Of a DNA stretch of 9,638 nt, positions 7,773 through 9,638 are shown in pieces. The stretch spans positions 1-9,638 of the forward strand of contig CALVHJ010000048.1 of NCBI GenBank assembly GCA_944327425.1, given 5' to 3'. Made by a program: the position numbers and the translations under genes. This DNA is from an uncultured Bacilli bacterium (GTDB taxonomy: Bacteria; Bacillota_I; Bacilli_A; RF39; UBA660). Each line of letters starts with the position of its first letter. Positions within the stretch are counted from its first letter, which is position 1. Under the pieces are notes generated by a model. The model saw nothing but the letters and a program-made list of their open reading frames with translations, did no database searches and was not told where the DNA came from.

Positions 7773-8033
7773 ATGTATAATTTAATTAAAGCATATATGG
7801 GAAGAATGACTATACAAGATGTTAATAATTTTGCGGTTAGTAAAAATATTTATTTAAGTGGGGAGGAACTTAATTTTGTTTATGAATTTATTAATAAGAA
7901 TTGGGAACAAGTGATTAAGAATCCTAAATTACTTAATTTAGACCGCTATAAAGATAGGTTTAGTAAAGAAAACTTTGAAAAAATAAAAAAGCTATTTTTG
8001 GAATATAGCTCTCGTTATTCTTCTTTTATTTAA
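7773..8033 (+). CDS. Small protein, probable DUF2624 (YqfT-like) family
   Basis: This 86-residue soluble protein has no membrane segment or cysteine. It begins MYNLIKAYMGRMTIQDVNN, has SKNIYLSGEELNFVYEFI and NWEQVIKNP in the middle, and ends KKLFLEYSSRYSSFI. The pattern (short N-terminal helix, 'T..D...A....I.L..E', a central hydrophobic helix, then a C-terminal 'K..KLF..' helix) resembles DUF2624, the family of B. subtilis YqfT. From memory, yqfT sits beside the nfo gene (yqfS) in Bacillus, and here too the neighbour is nfo, though convergent. The function of that family is unknown to me. The start is ATG at 7773 with TTAGGTGGT upstream; a TTG at 7740 in frame has no ribosome site. It is the only plus-strand gene in the window and has a strong terminator. 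Confidence 0.8.
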   Translation: MYNLIKAYMGRMTIQDVNNFAVSKNIYLSGEELNFVYEFINKNWEQVIKNPKLLNLDRYKDRFSKENFEKIKKLFLEYSSRYSSFI

Positions 8034-8034
8034 C

Positions 8035-8071
8035 AAAACTGATAAACTTTTTTATAAAGTTTATCGTTTTT
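8035..8071. terminator. Bidirectional terminator between the DUF2624-like gene and nfo
   Basis: GATAAACTTT (8041-8050) and AAAGTTTATC (8056-8065) form a perfect 10-bp stem with a 5-base loop. The stem extends by AAAAC/GTTTT (8035-8039 with 8066-8070) around one bulged T. On the plus strand a T-rich tail (GTTTTTATTATTTT) follows; on the minus strand AGTTTTGTT follows. It lies between two convergent stop codons and probably serves both genes, best on the plus strand. Confidence 0.85.
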
Positions 8072-8072
8072 A

Positions 8073-8993
8073 TTATTTTAATGGATTTAATTTATAGTAG
8101 TCTCTTATGTCACTCATTAGATTGGGATTAAATTTATCTTCTTTAATCATGGCTATTTCAAATTTATATGGGGGATATATTCTTGTTTTATCATCATCAG
8201 TATCACCTATATATGGTGTTTCAAGTATTTTGGGTATGTTTTTTAGTGATTCATTATTAATAATTTTAATTAAAGAGTCAAAACCAACTTCGCCATAGCC
8301 AATATTGGCATGACGATCTTTATGAGCTCCTTTAATGTTTTTACTATCATTAACATGAATACACTTGATATAGTTTATCCCTATTATTTCATCAAAACTT
8401 TGTAAAAACTCATCAAAATTATGCATATCATAGCCAGCATCGTTTAAATGACATGTATCAAGACAAACACCAATTAACTCTTTTTTATCAACATGATCAA
8501 TTAAATATTTAATTTCTTCTAAAGTACAGCCTAATTCAGTCCCCTTTCCTGCCATGGTTTCTAAGAGAATAGTAACTGTTTTAGCATTTTTTAATATTTT
8601 ATTTAGAGCTAAAGCAATATTATCTAGAGCAATATCTTTAGCTATACCAACACTTGAGCCCGGATGAAGGACAATGTATTTAATCTTCATTTCTTCACAT
8701 CTTTTTATTTCTTCGGTTAAGAAACTAATACTAAAATCATATTTTCGCTCATCTAAATTATTAGCTAAGTTAACAATATAAGGGGCATGACAAATAACAT
8801 TATTTAGATCAATATTATTTTCTTGCATTAATTGCCAGGCTTTTAAAGTAGTTTCATTATCAATGGGTTTACGAAGAGTATTTTGAGGAGCCCCAGTATA
8901 AAACATAAAAGTATTAGCTCCATATGAAAGAGCTTCTTTAACACTTCCTAGTAAGCCATTTTTCCCAAAGGATACATGTGAACCTATAATCAT
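8073..8993 (-). CDS. nfo: Endonuclease IV (AP endonuclease)
   Basis: This enzyme cleaves the DNA backbone 5' to abasic sites in base excision repair, using three zinc ions in a TIM barrel. All metal-binding motifs are visible in order: MIIGSHVSF at the N-terminus, HAPY, VLHPGS, LLETMAGKG, CLDTCHLNDAGYD, HVNDSK, DRHANIGYG and ILETPY. The product is 306 residues, slightly longer than the usual 280-300; the excess is a charged C-terminal tail (about the last 25 residues). The start is ATG at 8993 with AGGTGG upstream; the GTG at 9002 overlaps that site and is rejected. A TATAAT at 9016-9011 without a good -35 is the probable promoter, so the gene appears to be transcribed alone and ends at the shared terminator. 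Confidence 0.96.
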   Translation of the reverse strand: MIIGSHVSFGKNGLLGSVKEALSYGANTFMFYTGAPQNTLRKPIDNETTLKAWQLMQENNIDLNNVICHAPYIVNLANNLDERKYDFSISFLTEEIKRCEEMKIKYIVLHPGSSVGIAKDIALDNIALALNKILKNAKTVTILLETMAGKGTELGCTLEEIKYLIDHVDKKELIGVCLDTCHLNDAGYDMHNFDEFLQSFDEIIGINYIKCIHVNDSKNIKGAHKDRHANIGYGEVGFDSLIKIINNESLKNIPKILETPYIGDTDDDKTRIYPPYKFEIAMIKEDKFNPNLMSDIRDYYKLNPLK

Positions 8994-9010
8994 TTTTACC
9001 ACCTAGGTAT

Positions 9011-9016
9011 ATTATA
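9011..9016 (-). promoter_or_regulatory. Probable -10 box of nfo
   Basis: TATAAT on the minus strand lies 17 bases before the nfo ATG. The hexamer 17 bases upstream is TAGATT, a 3-of-6 match to the -35, and it falls in the terminator of the pilin gene. This is a weak assignment. Confidence 0.4.
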
Positions 9017-9026
9017 AATGATTCGG

Positions 9027-9054
9027 TAAAAAAAATCTAGCGTTAAACTAGATT
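9027..9054 (-). terminator. Strong intrinsic terminator of the pilin gene
   Basis: On the minus strand AATCTAG (9054-9048), a 7-base loop and CTAGATT (9040-9034) are followed directly by a run of T (TTTTTTTT counting the stem end). The pilin stop codon TAA (9055-9053) overlaps the base of the stem. The pilin is thus likely transcribed as a single-gene unit. Confidence 0.88.
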
Positions 9055-9478
9055 AATTCATACTGCAAGTTGTTGAAGCATTATCGGCTGAAGCTTCAAT
9101 GTCATCACTGGTAACATCAGGAGTAATACCATTAACAATATATTGACCATTAGATAGCCATATCTTATATGAATATTTTCCTTCACTATCTACTTCAACA
9201 GAAATACTTCCGGTATAGGCTTCATCATCCTTTTCAATAAGATTAGCATCTATTAGTTCATCATAAGTAAAACATGCAGAACCTGAAGAACTTTTTTGAA
9301 CATATAATATTTGAGCTGCTTTTACTAAAGTATTTGCTTCCATAGCTAGTACTTGTTTTTTAGCACTATCGGCCATAGGAACAACCGCATTAGTTGCTAT
9401 TAAAACAATTACCGATAATATAACTATAACACTTAATAATTCGACTAAAGTAAAACCTCTTTTATTTAAATTCTTCAT
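9053..9478 (-). CDS. Type IV pilin-like protein (prepilin / pseudopilin)
   Basis: This is a 141-residue prepilin. The class III signal is clear: a short basic leader MKNLNKRG, cleavage expected after Gly8, then FTLVELLSVIVILSVIVLIA with Glu at mature position 5, which is needed for assembly and methylation. The hydrophobic helix runs from residue 9 to about 29. The globular part has two cysteines, Cys69 and Cys138, which could form a disulphide that pins the C-terminus. The head is acidic and rich in Ser/Thr. Such proteins form pili or the pseudopili of competence and type II secretion machines. No assembly ATPase, platform protein or prepilin peptidase is in the window. It resembles ComGC-like major pseudopilins in its N-terminus only. 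It has its own strong promoter and terminator, which suggests abundant expression. The start ATG at 9478 is preceded by AAGGTG. Confidence 0.92.
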   Translation of the reverse strand: MKNLNKRGFTLVELLSVIVILSVIVLIATNAVVPMADSAKKQVLAMEANTLVKAAQILYVQKSSSGSACFTYDELIDANLIEKDDEAYTGSISVEVDSEGKYSYKIWLSNGQYIVNGITPDVTSDDIEASADNASTTCSMN

Positions 9479-9497
9479 TCTTTCACCTTCTAAATTA

Positions 9498-9525
9498 ATT
9501 ATATCAAAAATCTAGGTTTAGTCAA
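9498..9525 (-). promoter_or_regulatory. Strong promoter of the pilin gene
   Basis: TTGACT (9525-9520), a 5-of-6 match to the -35, is followed after 16 bases by TATAAT (9503-9498), which also carries the TGn extension (TGATATAAT). The start site would fall near 9491, giving a leader of about 13 bases that holds the AAGGTG ribosome site. This is the best promoter in the window. Confidence 0.8.
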
Positions 9526-9560
9526 CTCTTAAAGAGAAATTTATTAAAAGTTTATTAAAA
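9526..9560. repeat. Palindrome and 11-base-period repeats upstream of the pilin promoter
   Basis: CTCTT-A-AAGAG (9526-9536) is a perfect short palindrome next to the -35. Beyond it TTTATTAAAA occurs twice (9540-9549 and 9551-9560), at a spacing of 11 bases, close to one DNA turn. Phased A/T tracts upstream of a -35 can bend DNA or act as an UP element. In such AT-rich DNA chance is a serious alternative. Confidence 0.4.
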
Positions 9561-9586
9561 AAATGTTAGTATTTACAGCCATGACA

Positions 9587-9613
9587 AAAGATAAGTGATG
9601 TTCACTTATTTTT
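9587..9613. terminator. Hairpin terminator, probably bidirectional
   Basis: ATAAGTGA (9591-9598) and TCACTTAT (9602-9609) form an 8-bp stem with a 3-base loop, extended by A-T pairs. On the plus strand TTTTTTT follows. On the minus strand CTTTTG follows. A minus-strand frame entering from the right edge stops inside the hairpin, so it most likely ends an upstream minus-strand gene. A plus-strand transcript ending here cannot be excluded. Confidence 0.65.
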
Positions 9614-9638
9614 TTAATGCTTGTAATTCTATAAAAGT
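9606..9638 (-). CDS. Possible C-terminal end of an upstream gene
   Basis: Minus-strand codons from the right edge read TFIELQALKK and then TAA (9608-9606). The stop lies inside the hairpin, the same arrangement as in the pilin gene. Ten residues are too few to identify a product, and one of the other minus frames is also open here, so this is a suggestion only. Confidence 0.3.
   Translation of the reverse strand, partial: TFIELQALKK

Noticed and set aside
9563..9598. 11-codon plus-strand frame (MLVFTAMTKDK) ending in the hairpin
   Set aside because: There is no ribosome site and it is too short to separate from chance.

Overview
The window comes from a low-GC (very AT-rich by eye) Gram-positive-type genome that uses the standard bacterial code. 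Trp is encoded by TGG (for example in dnaE), and TGA is a real stop for dnaE, the penicillin-binding protein and a small basic gene. PolC plus DnaE points to Firmicutes/Bacilli or relatives. A full class B penicillin-binding protein means the cell makes peptidoglycan, so it is not a classical wall-less, code-4 Mycoplasma. An uncultured Bacilli or Mollicutes-neighbouring gut lineage would fit; that placement is inference. Almost everything is on the minus strand, and coding density is high.

Read in the direction of transcription, from high to low coordinates: (1) 9606-9638, possibly the last codons of an upstream gene, with a hairpin at 9587-9613. (2) 9053-9478, a stand-alone type IV pilin/pseudopilin with its own strong promoter and terminator. 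(3) 8073-8993, endonuclease IV (nfo), convergent with (4) 7773-8033, a small plus-strand gene that resembles DUF2624/YqfT; the two share a bidirectional terminator. (5) 5749-7710, a class B penicillin-binding protein, then rpmG (5538-5702), an unrecognised 55-residue very basic protein (5348-5515), efp (4782-5342) and a fic gene broken by a frameshift (3980-4728), ending in a weak terminator. (6) dnaE (961-3873) with its own extended -10 promoter, whose last codons overlap the start of polC (1-968, running off the left edge).

Functionally, the right half mixes surface/pilus, DNA repair and cell-wall genes. The middle is a translation operon (bL33, a basic small protein, EF-P) with a toxin-like Fic remnant at its tail. 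The left is a two-polymerase replication operon. The most notable points are the dnaE-polC coupling with loss of PHP metal ligands in both proteins, a fic gene whose single reading-frame break lies exactly in its catalytic motif, and the unannotated 55-residue basic gene between rpmG and efp. I see no CRISPR array, insertion sequence, tRNA or rRNA, and no evidence for a wholly new multi-gene system.
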